From Streptococcus pacificus (GTDB taxonomy: Bacteria; Bacillota; Bacilli; Lactobacillales; Streptococcaceae): a DNA stretch of 64,000 nt. The notes under the pieces are model-generated. The model saw only the letters and a list, made by a program, of their open reading frames with translations. It was not told where the DNA came from and did no database searches. Positions 63,413-64,000 of the stretch are shown here, one piece after another (position 1 is the stretch's first letter; the number at the start of each line of letters is the position of its first letter). Location: positions 496,001 through 560,000 of the forward strand of contig NZ_JAENBO010000001.1 in the NCBI RefSeq assembly GCF_016481305.1, read 5' to 3'. A program made the position numbers and the translations under genes.

Positions 63413-64000
63413 TTAGATTCTATTAATATCCTCTCTAATTTCAGTTATTTCATTATCTATATTAGTTAGTTCAGAATTGATAGAATTAATTTCATTATAA
63501 ATTTTGTGACAAAAGCTTTCTTTTATTTTTCTTATTATTTTAATTAAGTTAACTTCTTTTTTCTTTTCCTTTTCTATTGAATAAATTAGAGAAAGAATAA
63601 AAGGTATCGAACCAATAATATATAAATATTTTTCAATTTTATCCCAAGTAAAACAAACAATAATACTAAAGATTATAAAATAAATTATTAAAGATAATTT
63701 GATTAAGCTTTTAAAAAATTTACATTTTTTTTCCATCTTTTCATTAAGGATTATCTTTTGATTTACTAATTGTTTTTTTCGTGCTTCTTTTTCTTGTAGT
63801 AATTGACGCTTTGATTGTAAAAGTTTTTCTTTTATTTTCGAATTCTCTTCTTTTAATTTGTTTTCAACTTGAATTTTAACATTTATTTCATTCTGTAATT
63901 GTTTATTTTTCTCAACTTCTTTTTCGGTTTTTATTTTTTGATAATTAAACTCTTCTATAAATGAATCAAGACTATCTTCTTTTATTGTATTAAGTATATC
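63413..64000 (-). CDS. Coiled-coil membrane protein (N-terminus outside window)
   Basis: The frame is open from the stop at 63413 to the window edge (196 codons). The visible upstream part is a long Lys/Glu/Gln-rich coiled coil (about 85 residues), followed by two hydrophobic segments (LIKLSLIIYFIIFSIIVCF and a second after a short charged gap) and a second short coiled coil. I do not recognise it. The M in MEKKCKFF at 63736 is internal, not the start. Confidence 0.72.
   Translation of the reverse strand, partial: DILNTIKEDSLDSFIEEFNYQKIKTEKEVEKNKQLQNEINVKIQVENKLKEENSKIKEKLLQSKRQLLQEKEARKKQLVNQKIILNEKMEKKCKFFKSLIKLSLIIYFIIFSIIVCFTWDKIEKYLYIIGSIPFILSLIYSIEKEKKKEVNLIKIIRKIKESFCHKIYNEINSINSELTNIDNEITEIREDINRI

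Noticed and set aside
1..64000. CRISPR arrays, tRNA, rRNA, insertion sequences or prophage
   Set aside because: No regularly spaced repeats, no tRNA-like or rRNA-like blocks, and no transposase or phage structural genes are seen. The only recombinase is the chromosomal XerS.

Overview
The window is a low-GC Firmicute chromosome segment. Gene content and order (prmC-tsaC-glyA-pvaA, rbgA-rnhB-dprA-topA-trmFO, ylxM-ffh-satD, xerS with its dif site) point to a Streptococcus, probably of the pyogenic group (S. uberis/parauberis/iniae-like); the species is my inference. There is no rRNA, tRNA, CRISPR array, insertion sequence or prophage that I can support.

Layout. 1-6.7 kb (+): translation and one-carbon genes (prmC, tsaC, glyA), the lysozyme-like pvaA and a heterodimeric ABC exporter. 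6.7-10.3 kb (-): pgm and an operon for coenzyme A synthesis (coaB, coaC, ECF S component). 10.5-24.6 kb (+): fhs, cls, the asd RNA and asd, a stand-alone ATP-cone protein, two tandem lipoproteins, rbgA, rnhB, dprA, topA, trmFO, lctO. 24.9-31.3 kb (+): a Bce-type peptide-sensing/detoxification module (ABC transporter plus two-component system) interrupted by an AraC/VOC cassette, then a DUF4767 protein.

The replication terminus lies at 32.53 kb: a 31-bp dif_SL site next to xerS. Almost every gene left of it is on +, and almost every gene right of it is on -, so both arms are transcribed towards dif.

32.7-49.4 kb: cadD, a TipAL-like MerR regulator, an LLM oxidoreductase, small conserved proteins, a DUF3307/SatD pair, ffh-ylxM, the osmoprotectant importer OpuA with its c-di-AMP-responsive repressor BusR, a GntR regulator, a membrane-anchored EEP-family phosphatase/nuclease, and nrdF-nrdI-nrdE. 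The NrdF has the V-P-K substitutions of metal-free class Ie ribonucleotide reductases. 50-55.2 kb: a TetR-MFS-ABC efflux operon with two operators flanking its promoter. 55.2-64 kb is accessory: a PLDc_N/ABC/XRE operon ending in a 29-codon ORF, a CPBP protease, a broken-looking SAP gene, RDD and serine hydrolase genes, an AlkC/AlkD-like protein and a coiled-coil membrane protein running off the edge.

Most interesting points: SatD looks like a class III nucleotide cyclase/GGDEF-like fold joined to a DNA-binding domain, next to a DUF3307 membrane protein and behind a nested palindromic promoter; the class Ie reductase with a long structured leader; the AraC/VOC cassette bounded by duplicated terminator-promoters; and a stand-alone ATP-cone protein.
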